Source: Hofstenia miamia
Taxonomy: Eukaryota > Xenacoelomorpha > Acoela
Reading direction: 5' to 3'
Length of the DNA: 64,000 nt
Assembly (NCBI GenBank): GCA_004352715.1
Contig: SCFE01000015.1
Span: 831,355-895,354 of the forward strand
The notes under the pieces were generated by a model, which did no database searches, was not told where the DNA came from, and saw only the letters and a program-made list of their open reading frames with translations. Position 1 is the stretch's first letter, and the number at the start of each line of letters is the position of its first letter. This document shows, piece after piece, positions 22,766-34,693 of the stretch. Position numbers and translations under genes: made by a program.

Positions 22766-24574
22766 ATGCTATCCCAAAAATCTAAATGGAGTTTTATTCA
22801 TAATCTGACAAATCGCAATAAACGGGTCACCAATAAGATCATAGCTATAACAGACGACTATGGCAAATTGCAGAAGGATCCTTATCACATCTCCAATATT
22901 TTAAACAAATCATTCGTAAATTTGGGCAACTATTCTGGGGATAATGTAAAATATATTGAAAATGAAAAGCTTTATGCACACGATTTTACCTTTAGATTTA
23001 CGACTAGTTATGAAATGCTCAAAGCCTTAAATAAATTAAAATCCGGCAAATCCAGTGGGCCGTCAAATATTCCCACATGGATACTTAAGGAAATCGCACA
23101 CTTAATTAATATTCCTCTTAACTACATTTTTAATGAATGCATTAAATCCAAAACATTCCCAGACTGCTTAAAAGAAGCACATGTTACTCCGCTTTACAAA
23201 AAAAATGATGAAACATGCCCACTAAATTATAGGCCTATTTCAATCACGACCCCAATAAGTAAAGTTTTTGAAAGACTAATATTCAGTCAAATGTTCGAGC
23301 ATATTAAAAAACATAATCGGCTCTCTGCAACCCAATTTGGATTTAGAAGAAGTTTTTCAACGAATGATGCACTTATCCAGGCAACAGAGAACTGGCGAAA
23401 TTCATTGGATGATCAACAATATGTTGCTATTGCATGCTTAGATCTCTCTAAGGCATTTGATTCAATCGACCATGACATACTAATAAAAAAACTAAAACGT
23501 ATGGGATTCTCCCTCGATAGTACTAGTTTAATTGCGAGTTTCTTAAGTAATAGGAAACAACGAGTTAAAATCAACTCAGTACTTTCAGACTGGCTGTATA
23601 TTGAAAAAGGTGTTCCGCAAGGAACCATTCTTGGACCTCTTCTGTTTAATATCTATGTCAATGATATGAACTTTTATACTAATTGCAATCTTATACAATA
23701 TGCAGACGATACCTGTATATTTTCCGCCAACAAGTCATTAGATGTTGCAATAAAAAAAGTGGAATCCAACTGCCAGTCACTAAGCCATTATTTCGCTATG
23801 CACAAATTACGCATTAATGCCGAGAAAACGCAATTTTGTATAATGAACCCCTTTTTCAACAATAACTTGCATACAAATAAAAATTTGACTATAAAAAATG
23901 CAATTATTTCTACAAGTGATACTTTCAAATATTTAGGAATAATAATTGACTCAAAACTTTCTTTTTCCGAGCACATTAAATCTACACAGAAAAAAATTGC
24001 TGCTGGCATAAGAACTATTTCTCAGGTTGCTGACCTATTACCTCCTCATGCAATAATTCAGCTATTCCACGCATTTGTTATGAGCCACCTAAATTACGGG
24101 AGTGTACTATTTTCAAATTTGAGCACATCATTGATAAATAAACTTCAGCTGCAATATAAATGGGCTTTAAATGTTTGCAAAAGAAATTCTAGTAACACCA
24201 AAAATTATATTTTGGAAACGTGTCCTTCTCCTCAACAATTAATACAAATCAATATTGCTACATTATTTTTCAAAGCTGCTAACGAAATTACGCCTTATGA
24301 TAAGATAAATCTCCCTGAATTCAAGAAAACTTTCAATAGACGATCTAAGAAATATGTTGTCACTAGGTTCAGACGTAAAGTCAAAGAAAATTCATTTTTA
24401 AACGTAGCCACAAGGCAATGGAATAATCTACCTAACGAAATTAAGCATATTACAAAACTGAAAGAATTCCGAAATAGTGTGAAAAGATTTATTCTTAAGC
24501 AAAAATTCATCTCAGGAAGATCTTGGACAAGGTACAAATTCTATAATAGCAATTACACAATTACTAGAATGTAG
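22766..24574 (+). CDS. LINE reverse transcriptase (partial ORF2, endonuclease missing)
   Basis: A 602-codon frame from the first ATG encodes an RNA-templated DNA polymerase for target-primed reverse transcription. Motifs in order: NYRPISITTPISKVFERLI, LSATQFGFRRSFSTNDAL, LDLSKAFDSIDHDIL (catalytic Asp about residue 226), KGVPQGTILGPLLFNIYVNDM (about 282-301), YADDTCIF (about 312-319, both Asp present), LRINAEKTQF, FKYLGIIIDSKLSFSEHI. A C-terminal segment with ATRQWNNLPNEIKHITKLKEFRNSVKRFIL is typical of CR1/Jockey-type ORF2. There is no stop, so the copy is young, but with the endonuclease lost it is not autonomous. The natural start lies upstream. Confidence 0.9.
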   Translation: MLSQKSKWSFIHNLTNRNKRVTNKIIAITDDYGKLQKDPYHISNILNKSFVNLGNYSGDNVKYIENEKLYAHDFTFRFTTSYEMLKALNKLKSGKSSGPSNIPTWILKEIAHLINIPLNYIFNECIKSKTFPDCLKEAHVTPLYKKNDETCPLNYRPISITTPISKVFERLIFSQMFEHIKKHNRLSATQFGFRRSFSTNDALIQATENWRNSLDDQQYVAIACLDLSKAFDSIDHDILIKKLKRMGFSLDSTSLIASFLSNRKQRVKINSVLSDWLYIEKGVPQGTILGPLLFNIYVNDMNFYTNCNLIQYADDTCIFSANKSLDVAIKKVESNCQSLSHYFAMHKLRINAEKTQFCIMNPFFNNNLHTNKNLTIKNAIISTSDTFKYLGIIIDSKLSFSEHIKSTQKKIAAGIRTISQVADLLPPHAIIQLFHAFVMSHLNYGSVLFSNLSTSLINKLQLQYKWALNVCKRNSSNTKNYILETCPSPQQLIQINIATLFFKAANEITPYDKINLPEFKKTFNRRSKKYVVTRFRRKVKENSFLNVATRQWNNLPNEIKHITKLKEFRNSVKRFILKQKFISGRSWTRYKFYNSNYTITRM

Positions 24575-24702
24575 ACTTATTCTTAGCCTTCTTAGCAATA
24601 TATAGGTTTGTAAATAGTATGATTTTGTTTTATTTTTTTTAATGACGCTATTTTGAGAAGCCATCAGTTTGTATTAATTGCTTTACCTTCTCTTAATAAA
24701 GA

Positions 24703-24737
24703 TTGTCTTCTCTTATCTTATCTTATCTTATCTTATA
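24703..24737 (+). repeat. (TTATC)n 3' tail of the LINE
   Basis: About five copies of a 5-bp unit directly after the 3' UTR. Confidence 0.85.
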
Positions 24738-25030
24738 TCATTTGATATTTCGTATTTTGCGCAATATGAACAAACTGGATTATGATCTTAAATAATGTAT
24801 TTATCTTCGCACTTGATATCTTTTTGGCTTTTTGGGACAATGCATTTCATCACTTGTACAATTTTTGGCGAGTGGGCATAGCCTCCACATCAGCTGCACA
24901 TTTTTACATAGTAATTGCCATTAATTTGGATCACACTTAAACCATATCGAATTTTGTTATTTATTTTAGGTGTAACTTTCCATCTCTTGAAGTTATTTAC
25001 TTTTGAAAAAAGCTCATTAAATTAATCGTT
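24738..25030. other. Noncoding flank left of the Polinton-like element
   Basis: AT-rich; nothing recognised. Confidence 0.6.
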
Positions 25031-25036
25031 AATACA
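25031..25036. repeat. 6-bp target-site duplication AATACA, left copy
   Basis: Identical to 48289-48294, directly outside the other inverted end. Polintons and other elements moved by retroviral-type integrases duplicate 6 (or 5-6) bp. Confidence 0.8.
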
Positions 25037-25190
25037 AGTAGTAGAAGGGACTAGAAGGAGGTTACACTTTTTTCTGATTGGTCGAGAGGTGGAGGCAAGG
25101 AGGTGTCACTTTTCACTGATTGGTTGAGAGGGTTGGCCTTTGACCTGAGACGCCGTGGATATTGGCGGGGGGTGTTTTACTGACGTCATA
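25037..25190 (+). repeat. Left terminal inverted repeat
   Basis: Matches the inverse of 48135-48288: identical for the first 56 bp, then diverged with short indels. It contains two copies of CTGATTGGTyGAGAG (inverse CCAAT), a conserved TTTGACCTGAGACGCC block (inverse AGGTCA half-site) and TGACGTCA at 25181-25188. Confidence 0.9.
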
Positions 25191-25290
25191 ATGTGTTGAC
25201 TGATTAAACAAGTCAGTCTATATATTCACCCAAATTATCAGATAAAATCATTATTTTTCTTCTACGCAATTTCGTCTTTCACTTTTGGCA
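25181..25290 (+). promoter_or_regulatory. CRE, TATA box and 5' leader of X-left
   Basis: TGACGTCA (25181-25188), CTATATATTC (25218-25227) and a leader ending CACTTTTGGCA-ATG match the arrangement in front of X-right (TATA at 46800-46791; CRE at 48145-48138). CRE and TATA are consensus transcription elements; their use here is inference. Confidence 0.6.
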
Positions 25291-25990
25291 ATGTCTGTTG
25301 AAACATTAGTATCTGGTTCACTTGGCAATCTGTTTGACGAGCTATGTACAACTCCACTACCAGCCTCCAACTATAATCTGTTAACACAAGAGATGATGAT
25401 CGCACCGCCTGCACCTGTAAAATAAAAACGCAAAGCCCCCCACAAACAAAAACGTCCTGCACTTAATAATAATGTCATTGTCTTACCCAACACAAAGGTA
25501 CAAGAAGAAGGCGATGATATTTTACAACGCTTACATGATGTCAATTCACAACCATCATCATGTACTTTTTCAATCACGAGTCCTGCTAGTGAAATTCCAA
25601 AGAAACTCTGGTTAACAATCGTGGATGCTGTTCAATTNACTTAATAATAATGTCATTGTCTTACCCAACACAAAGGTACAAGAAGAAGGCGATGATATTT
25701 TACAAAGCTTACATGATGTCAATTCACAACCATCATCATGTACTTTTTCAATCGCGAGTCCTGCTAGTGAAATTCCAAAGAAACTCTGGTTAACAATCGT
25801 GGATGCTGTTCAATTGAACACAAGATATGGTGTTGCAGTAAAGATTAGACTCGACAATGGTGTTTATTATTTTCTGCCTAAACGCTACATAGGTGCATTG
25901 GGTGATAAATACAAGTTTTTGATCAATAAAAAACTTTTTCGCAATGATGACTTGGGGAACAGTGCTATTGTATTACAATTTAGTAAATAG
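25291..25990 (+). pseudogene. X-left: degraded copy of the terminal small gene X
   Basis: Starts MSVETLVSGSLGNLFDELCTTP and ends with RNDDLGNSAIVLQFSK; roughly two thirds identical by eye to X-right in the C-terminal part. A TAA at 25423-25425 (codon 45) breaks it. A single N at 25638 has about 180 bp repeated on both sides, so the assembled frame is also interrupted artificially. The conserved core is LNTRYGVAVKIRLDNG followed by YYFLPKRYIGAL. Function unknown; the compact beta-rich pattern and its place beside a PolB suggest a nucleic-acid-binding (OB-fold-like) protein, but that is a guess. Confidence 0.7.
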
Positions 25991-27673
25991 AGAATGTATA
26001 GTTGTGTTTTCGCTCTGTTTCTACATGTACTAGTTAATATGTTTGATAAATTAATAATAAATAGACAGGAAAATGATTATTAGCTACAATGGTTTCACAA
26101 CAAATTTCTTAAATTTACAATTATTGTAGAGTCACTCAGGGAATTTCGTGGTTATTATTTTGATTTTTGATATTTCTTTTGTATTTACGTCATCACGACG
26201 TCACAATTAGATTTTCGACCTTAGTTTTACGAAGGAACTCATGTCCCCTCGAAGGTGCTAAATGTGTTGTTCAAATGTAATTTGAATTGCGAGGGAAATT
26301 ATTAACATGAACGATTGATTTGATTGTAAACTAAGGCAGGTAGTTATTTATTATTAACTATGTATAAAATGAGCAACCTTGTAGAGAATGGTCAATAGAT
26401 TTTATCTATCCTCAATCACTGTTACTCTTCTCTTCGTTATTTTTTCTGGTATTCTGTTATGAAAATAATTGCTTAAGCTCGGCGACAATTTGGGAGTGCT
26501 TGCTCAAGGCACGGGGCGATACGTAGCTCCTGGCGATCATCAGATCTTCCCAGCCCAAATTGTGGACTCATTAGGTTACGGATACGGATACGGTTAAGGA
26601 AATAATAAATCTCCCGTTTGATTCAACACGTACATGCACTCATAATTGTTTACACTGTGATGATACCATGCCGCTGGCGAACACGAATGTCTGGTAATTA
26701 CAGACTATTAATTAGTGAGCTGAGAACTAACAATGAAAATGAGGTTTTACTGTTGCAATGAGATAGAAATTAATAAGTGAGACAAATAGGGTAGCACCAT
26801 GCACTAATCGAGCACTACTACTTCTACTCTTCTAAGGATTTCGCTTCGGCTGGAAGCCACGTTAATTGATCATCTTGGAAATACCTAAAGTATCGTATCA
26901 AATACTTGGATGAATTACAATTGTTTCTATTAGTTCTTTTCTTGTTACTTGTTTTCCTTTCCCCCCGGAATCGGGGCTGTCGTTATCTAAGATAAACCTT
27001 CTGCAGAGTCAATTAGTTACTAGTACAATTACAGCCCGCGATTCTACACTAGTGTGCACTTATGGATCTTCACAGCTTGGGGTTCCAAAAAGGCATAATT
27101 TTTCAAAGAATTTTTGTATAAAACCATTATATGTGATATATGTATTTATGAATCTTTACAATTTAGGGATGTGAAAAGGCATAAAGTTTCAAAGCATTGT
27201 GGTATAAAACTATTTAAATGTGATAATTGCAGTAATAAATGATCTTTCTGATCAATTGTGATATTTTCAATTGAGTCCACACATTTCTAAATTATAAATT
27301 TGTTCTTTGCTACAATATGGTTAAAAATCTTTGTATGAAAAATGAGATTATTGAAACAGTGATACACTATTTTTGAAAATGTATTGTTATTTACATAATT
27401 TAATGGGTAGTATTTTTGATAATGTTTTGTGAATTTAGATGTTTCTCATGTTTATAATTTTCTGTTTTATTAGCAAAGAAATTGTAAGTCCTTTGCTATG
27501 TATACAATTATTATGTAATGTTTCTCTACAATTCAAAAGTGTTGGTTTGTTATCAAGATTTTTCACAAAAAACATGAGACATGCATTTCTGGTTTCTAGT
27601 GTGCAAAATTCTCTTCTAAACACTGAAAATATGAGACGTTATGTTTTGCCACTGAAATGACTTTCAAATAATA
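25991..27673. other. Noncoding sequence inside the left arm
   Basis: No gene found. An inverted pair ACAATTTGGG (about 26488) / CCCAAATTGT (about 26552) could form a stem. At about 27060-27240 two diverged copies of a motif of about 100 bp (GGCATAAwkTTTCAAAG...TATAAAAC) occur. Confidence 0.5.
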
Positions 27674-28673
27674 NNNNNNNNNNNNNNNNNNNNNNNNNNN
27701 NNNNNNNNNNNNNNNNNNNNNNNNNNNNNNNNNNNNNNNNNNNNNNNNNNNNNNNNNNNNNNNNNNNNNNNNNNNNNNNNNNNNNNNNNNNNNNNNNNNN
27801 NNNNNNNNNNNNNNNNNNNNNNNNNNNNNNNNNNNNNNNNNNNNNNNNNNNNNNNNNNNNNNNNNNNNNNNNNNNNNNNNNNNNNNNNNNNNNNNNNNNN
27901 NNNNNNNNNNNNNNNNNNNNNNNNNNNNNNNNNNNNNNNNNNNNNNNNNNNNNNNNNNNNNNNNNNNNNNNNNNNNNNNNNNNNNNNNNNNNNNNNNNNN
28001 NNNNNNNNNNNNNNNNNNNNNNNNNNNNNNNNNNNNNNNNNNNNNNNNNNNNNNNNNNNNNNNNNNNNNNNNNNNNNNNNNNNNNNNNNNNNNNNNNNNN
28101 NNNNNNNNNNNNNNNNNNNNNNNNNNNNNNNNNNNNNNNNNNNNNNNNNNNNNNNNNNNNNNNNNNNNNNNNNNNNNNNNNNNNNNNNNNNNNNNNNNNN
28201 NNNNNNNNNNNNNNNNNNNNNNNNNNNNNNNNNNNNNNNNNNNNNNNNNNNNNNNNNNNNNNNNNNNNNNNNNNNNNNNNNNNNNNNNNNNNNNNNNNNN
28301 NNNNNNNNNNNNNNNNNNNNNNNNNNNNNNNNNNNNNNNNNNNNNNNNNNNNNNNNNNNNNNNNNNNNNNNNNNNNNNNNNNNNNNNNNNNNNNNNNNNN
28401 NNNNNNNNNNNNNNNNNNNNNNNNNNNNNNNNNNNNNNNNNNNNNNNNNNNNNNNNNNNNNNNNNNNNNNNNNNNNNNNNNNNNNNNNNNNNNNNNNNNN
28501 NNNNNNNNNNNNNNNNNNNNNNNNNNNNNNNNNNNNNNNNNNNNNNNNNNNNNNNNNNNNNNNNNNNNNNNNNNNNNNNNNNNNNNNNNNNNNNNNNNNN
28601 NNNNNNNNNNNNNNNNNNNNNNNNNNNNNNNNNNNNNNNNNNNNNNNNNNNNNNNNNNNNNNNNNNNNNNNNN
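27674..28673. other. Assembly gap (1000 N)
   Basis: Exactly 1000 N, probably a nominal size. Confidence 1.
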
Positions 28674-30037
28674 ATACAGGTTTATGTCCTAGAATTACAT
28701 TTACATTAGTCAATTTGCATTTTGACTTATGCATATGCAAATTACAAATAATTTATTATTTAATAGTTTTGTAAATTTCATAGGAATTCTTTTATATAAC
28801 TATATTTGAGTGGTATCAATTTGATTGGCTAAGTCCATTATCAGACCCTGAAAAGATTTCATCTTGAAAACTAAACACATGCTTGGCTAATTTAAGTGGA
28901 ATGGGCCAGGTTCCTAGCACTTAAATAATTCAAATACATAAATTGATTAAAGGTGAACGTAAGGAATTTTGATTCACGGAAATATGCTTTATGATAAATA
29001 TGGTAGGCAATATGATCATGAAAATGGCTGTTGATTGTCTGTGCTTATATTTATTTGATTCTATTACTGATTTTTGTGAAGTCATGAATACTTGAGTCGA
29101 ATGTCCCATTAGTGCCACGTAGCTAACATAAGAATGTTCGATTGAGCGTTTCAAAAGCATTCATTGAATAGCACTGATATTAAAGTAGTCGATTAATTTC
29201 TCGCTCATATTTTTATTCTCTTTGTACCGTTACACTCGCATTTTTTAAAAGAATTTCAAGGACAAATTTAATCTTCAAAAGAATCTGTGGCGCATATGAG
29301 TCTCATAAACCGCATTGTAAATGTCGTTTTATTAATTTTAGGCCTAACATGCTTTGTAAAACAGGACGACAAATCAACCAAATTACTAATGTCGGTCCAA
29401 AAAAAGAATACACCAAAGTTAATAATAAGAATTTTCTAATAAAATTTGTTTTGGATGGATAAGAAAATACTTGTTATACATTTACCTATTCTAAATATAT
29501 CTGCATGCATAAATTGTCTAAAGTACAACAAAATGCTTTTAAGTAGAGGACTCTAATCTTGTATGGAAAGGTGGAAAAAATTAAAATACATGAAAATATA
29601 CTGTTTTTTACTTTACCTAATAAGTAGTAATTGCATAGACTTAGATAAAGTCAATATATTTTTGAAATTTATTATATATGTATATATATATATATATATA
29701 TCTTTTTTAAAGTTTAAGTTGTTTGGGACAGCATGTCAATTTCCTGCAAACTTGTCCCTATAGCACCCTACGAAGAAATTTTAAACCCAAAGGAAACTAT
29801 TATTTTTTCAACCCAGACAAACATAAGTCACACAGCAAATTTTAACATAGCTTTTTACTATAGCACATACTATGGAAATATAGTTTCAATTCCTATTACA
29901 ATTTATAAACATGCAATAAGAGTTTCAACAACAAATAAATTTGTTTGTGTAATTTAATAGGCATCAATAATATACTTTTTTGTGACAATTTCTAGTACAA
30001 GTATATACGTAGCTCAAAATATTTATTGATGTCATTG
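28674..30037. other. AT-rich contig without recognisable genes
   Basis: Bounded by gaps on both sides. It contains an (AT)n run at 29681-29701. No Polinton gene is visible, so its place inside the element is unproven. Confidence 0.6.
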
Positions 30038-31037
30038 NNNNNNNNNNNNNNNNNNNNNNNNNNNNNNNNNNNNNNNNNNNNNNNNNNNNNNNNNNNNNNN
30101 NNNNNNNNNNNNNNNNNNNNNNNNNNNNNNNNNNNNNNNNNNNNNNNNNNNNNNNNNNNNNNNNNNNNNNNNNNNNNNNNNNNNNNNNNNNNNNNNNNNN
30201 NNNNNNNNNNNNNNNNNNNNNNNNNNNNNNNNNNNNNNNNNNNNNNNNNNNNNNNNNNNNNNNNNNNNNNNNNNNNNNNNNNNNNNNNNNNNNNNNNNNN
30301 NNNNNNNNNNNNNNNNNNNNNNNNNNNNNNNNNNNNNNNNNNNNNNNNNNNNNNNNNNNNNNNNNNNNNNNNNNNNNNNNNNNNNNNNNNNNNNNNNNNN
30401 NNNNNNNNNNNNNNNNNNNNNNNNNNNNNNNNNNNNNNNNNNNNNNNNNNNNNNNNNNNNNNNNNNNNNNNNNNNNNNNNNNNNNNNNNNNNNNNNNNNN
30501 NNNNNNNNNNNNNNNNNNNNNNNNNNNNNNNNNNNNNNNNNNNNNNNNNNNNNNNNNNNNNNNNNNNNNNNNNNNNNNNNNNNNNNNNNNNNNNNNNNNN
30601 NNNNNNNNNNNNNNNNNNNNNNNNNNNNNNNNNNNNNNNNNNNNNNNNNNNNNNNNNNNNNNNNNNNNNNNNNNNNNNNNNNNNNNNNNNNNNNNNNNNN
30701 NNNNNNNNNNNNNNNNNNNNNNNNNNNNNNNNNNNNNNNNNNNNNNNNNNNNNNNNNNNNNNNNNNNNNNNNNNNNNNNNNNNNNNNNNNNNNNNNNNNN
30801 NNNNNNNNNNNNNNNNNNNNNNNNNNNNNNNNNNNNNNNNNNNNNNNNNNNNNNNNNNNNNNNNNNNNNNNNNNNNNNNNNNNNNNNNNNNNNNNNNNNN
30901 NNNNNNNNNNNNNNNNNNNNNNNNNNNNNNNNNNNNNNNNNNNNNNNNNNNNNNNNNNNNNNNNNNNNNNNNNNNNNNNNNNNNNNNNNNNNNNNNNNNN
31001 NNNNNNNNNNNNNNNNNNNNNNNNNNNNNNNNNNNNN
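30038..31037. other. Assembly gap (1000 N)
   Basis: Exactly 1000 N. Confidence 1.
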
Positions 31038-32564
31038 TGTTATGTCCTAAATAAAAAGATTGAAAGTTGTTAAAAACGGTATATCCTAGAATTTTCGCGT
31101 TTCAGTGGATAAGAAAGTTAAGTTCTTGAATCTTTTTATTCAATATGCTACCATCTGGAAACGTTGTGACTTCTACAAAAATTACAGCAGACCTAAAAAT
31201 ATGTTTTCAAGCGTTAATTACATTTTTAAAAAACATTTAGTGTATTCTGATTTGTGTTGCATTACATCATTTCTGCCAACGGTGACGAGTATTTTTTTAA
31301 TGTTCTCTGACGGCGTGTGCTCTTTAATTGTTTCTGTCATGTCTTCTATGGTTGCTGCAGGATATGAATGTACGGAAATTGTGTCTTTAATAGGGCGGGT
31401 GCTTTTAGGTATCGATTCATGAAGGTTCCTAAAATAAGCATACCTGTATCTGTTCATAGTCGTTTGGCGGGACGTTTTTGTACGTCCGGTGATTGTGAGG
31501 AGGCCTATAAATTTGTGATGATTGGTGATGTTGCGAAGGTTTTCTTATGCGGTGAATTTTGCGTCCATTCATCCTTCTCTGGAATTTTGATCGGCGGAAC
31601 CTCCTTTTCTTCATGTCTTAAAATGGTGTGAAGTAAGCTGTCCAATGTTTAAAGCTCTTCCTTTAATAGATTGTTGAAGGGAGCTAGAAGTTTAGCAGAT
31701 GTGATTCTGTTACACTCATTCGTTATGAAATTTTCACTAATGAGTGAGCGTAGAACGGAGAGCTCAGCAGTACCAACCGTTCGCGGAAAAATTATCTGAG
31801 CGTATGACATAGGAATGTGAGCAATCTTTTAGTAAAATTAAAGAAGTTTTGTCTGTCACTACAATATCCATAATTCAATAAAGATATTGTTTTGGAAGTT
31901 GATGCAAGCAATAGGGCAATCGTGCGATATTGAAACAAGATCATGGTCCCATAGAATATTTTACTAATGCTCTAGCTATAAAGCTGAAAGAAATTATTCA
32001 GTGATTGACCACGAATTTTTAGCATTATATCGAGCAGTATCACATTTTTAAACATTGCTTTGGGGACACAAGCTTTCCATTTTAACCAACCATCAACCTT
32101 TATTTGGTTTAATGAACAAGCAGCCAGACAACGAACTACAAGCACTAGCTTTTATGGAGTTACAAAAATACACCTTTAGAATACAATATCGACTGGGAAA
32201 GAAGAATAATTGCGGCAGACACGCTTATTCTGTTAATTAGTATTGGTAACAGTGCGCTTAATCCCAATGCTGATGAATTTTTGCTAAATATTGCTCAAGA
32301 AAATGAGAATCTTCTGGCTGCAGTTATTCAAGAAATCGAAGAAGAAAAAAGACTCTGGAATTAATGAGGGTGTATCATAACAACGGTTATTTTCGGAATT
32401 AGGGAAGTAATGAGAGGCTTGAAAGAAGCAGGATAATTTTTCCCTTCAATGAGAAAACGTATATCTGAGTTATATAACTGCGTTATATGTCGTCAAGGAA
32501 AATGATACGGCTACCGTGCTAAGCAACGATCTTTGCCAACGTTTCCTTCTGTACAACCAAGAGA
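31038..32564. repeat. Near-identical second copy of 12965-14258 (LINE ORF1 / gypsy junction)
   Basis: This gap-bounded contig repeats 12965-14258 with only two substitutions that I noticed (31147 and near 31375). It additionally contains 31605-31838, which the first copy replaces by a single N. It carries the same minus-strand SGNH-esterase ORF1 remnant (31604-31038) and + strand gypsy RNase H/early integrase remnant (31839-32564). Sharing the same junction between two unrelated elements means one duplicated or doubly assembled locus, not two insertions. Confidence 0.9.
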
Positions 32565-33564
32565 NNNNNNNNNNNNNNNNNNNNNNNNNNNNNNNNNNNN
32601 NNNNNNNNNNNNNNNNNNNNNNNNNNNNNNNNNNNNNNNNNNNNNNNNNNNNNNNNNNNNNNNNNNNNNNNNNNNNNNNNNNNNNNNNNNNNNNNNNNNN
32701 NNNNNNNNNNNNNNNNNNNNNNNNNNNNNNNNNNNNNNNNNNNNNNNNNNNNNNNNNNNNNNNNNNNNNNNNNNNNNNNNNNNNNNNNNNNNNNNNNNNN
32801 NNNNNNNNNNNNNNNNNNNNNNNNNNNNNNNNNNNNNNNNNNNNNNNNNNNNNNNNNNNNNNNNNNNNNNNNNNNNNNNNNNNNNNNNNNNNNNNNNNNN
32901 NNNNNNNNNNNNNNNNNNNNNNNNNNNNNNNNNNNNNNNNNNNNNNNNNNNNNNNNNNNNNNNNNNNNNNNNNNNNNNNNNNNNNNNNNNNNNNNNNNNN
33001 NNNNNNNNNNNNNNNNNNNNNNNNNNNNNNNNNNNNNNNNNNNNNNNNNNNNNNNNNNNNNNNNNNNNNNNNNNNNNNNNNNNNNNNNNNNNNNNNNNNN
33101 NNNNNNNNNNNNNNNNNNNNNNNNNNNNNNNNNNNNNNNNNNNNNNNNNNNNNNNNNNNNNNNNNNNNNNNNNNNNNNNNNNNNNNNNNNNNNNNNNNNN
33201 NNNNNNNNNNNNNNNNNNNNNNNNNNNNNNNNNNNNNNNNNNNNNNNNNNNNNNNNNNNNNNNNNNNNNNNNNNNNNNNNNNNNNNNNNNNNNNNNNNNN
33301 NNNNNNNNNNNNNNNNNNNNNNNNNNNNNNNNNNNNNNNNNNNNNNNNNNNNNNNNNNNNNNNNNNNNNNNNNNNNNNNNNNNNNNNNNNNNNNNNNNNN
33401 NNNNNNNNNNNNNNNNNNNNNNNNNNNNNNNNNNNNNNNNNNNNNNNNNNNNNNNNNNNNNNNNNNNNNNNNNNNNNNNNNNNNNNNNNNNNNNNNNNNN
33501 NNNNNNNNNNNNNNNNNNNNNNNNNNNNNNNNNNNNNNNNNNNNNNNNNNNNNNNNNNNNNNNN
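32565..33564. other. Assembly gap (1000 N)
   Basis: Exactly 1000 N. Confidence 1.
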
Positions 33565-34693
33565 ATTATGTAGCCATAACAAATTTAAATGCCTGCTAAA
33601 ATTTTTCAAAAATACACATAATGGTATACAATGTCCAAAATGTTTATCTGGCTTTGTCAATAAAGAAAATTTGGCAAAACATCAGAAGAAATGTAGTGGA
33701 TCCGCTGAACCCGAAATTACATTCCCCAGTCAGTCGGAAAAAATTGTATTTAAAAATTATGGGGCAAAAAACTTTGTACCTATCATGGCCATATTCGATA
33801 TAGAAACGATTTTGGAAAAAGTGCATGGTCCTCTTTCTAATCCAGCCACCAGCTACACTATTCAGGAAGTAAGGCAGAGGCCCTCTGGTATTTGTATTGC
33901 AGCAATGATGGAAAACGAGCTGCTTTCCTCCAGAGTTTTTTCAGGCAAGGAATGTCTATCAGATGCATGGGACCACCTTAGAAAAATTGCACATGATTCA
34001 TTTGAGGCAAAGCAAAAACATCGTGTACTACAAATAACACATGGTCAACAAACAAGAATGCTGGCGAATGCAACATCCTGTGTATTTTGTGAAAAGCCAT
34101 TTGAGGCAACTTCGAAAAAAGTGATAGATCATTGTCACTATAGTGGTGAGATAAGAGGCATCGCCCATAGTGACTGTAATATTTTGCATAGATCACCCAA
34201 TTTCACCCCCATATTTGCACATAATGCATCACATTATGACTTTCATATTTTATTAAAAACTTTAAAATTGAAGGAAGGCGAAAAATTAAGTTGAATTGCC
34301 TGCACAAGTGAAAACATGTTGTCACTCAGTAGTTTATTGATCCCTGTCTAAACTTTTGTGGATAAAAATAATGTAACAAAAAATATTTATGAAGAATTAC
34401 GATTTCTAGACTCTTATCACTTTATAACAGATAGTCTCTCCAACCTAACAAAGAACATTGGCAGTGATAATTATAAATTTTTACGTGCAGGCATGGATAA
34501 TGAAAAAGCAGAGGCGTTCAGCAGAGGGAAAGGTGTGCTGTGTTATGATTATTTAGATAGTTTTGAGAAATTTGGTGATACACAGCTTCCCAACTTGGTC
34601 CACTGGAAGCACTGATTGAATGGGGAAATATCTATAACACAGGAAGACCTGGACTTTGAGTGTGAACATACCTGGGTAAAAGGAGGCTGTCAG
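33565..34693 (+). pseudogene. Second PolB copy, fragment, opposite orientation
   Basis: Collinear with about 39540-38270 of the minus-strand PolB and similar by eye at about 90 percent. It holds the zinc motif CPKCLSGFVNKENLAKHQKKC, the exonuclease I box FDIE, the endonuclease-VII-like DHCHYSGEIRG...DCN, and the exonuclease II box HNASHYD. Stops: TGA at 34292-34294, TAA near 34349 and TGA at 34613-34615; the last is at the same place as a TGA in the other copy. It is cut by gaps on both sides, so it may be a mis-scaffolded contig of another element copy or part of a mirrored element. Confidence 0.85.

Larger units (their letters stand above)
22611..24737 (+). mobile_element. 5'-truncated LINE with intact RT ORF
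   Basis: The reading frame is open from about 22640 and contains the spacer KRARNICNIANRKAYNTYIKKEY, normally found between endonuclease and RT, so the element is cut within the protein. It ends after the ORF with a 3' untranslated stretch and a (TTATC)n tail. Short 3' repeats instead of poly(A) are typical of several CR1/Jockey-related LINE clades. Confidence 0.85.

Noticed and set aside
27439-27660. 73-codon frame MFLMFIIFCFISKEI...
   Set aside because: Low-complexity AT-rich frame with no homology signal, ending at the gap.
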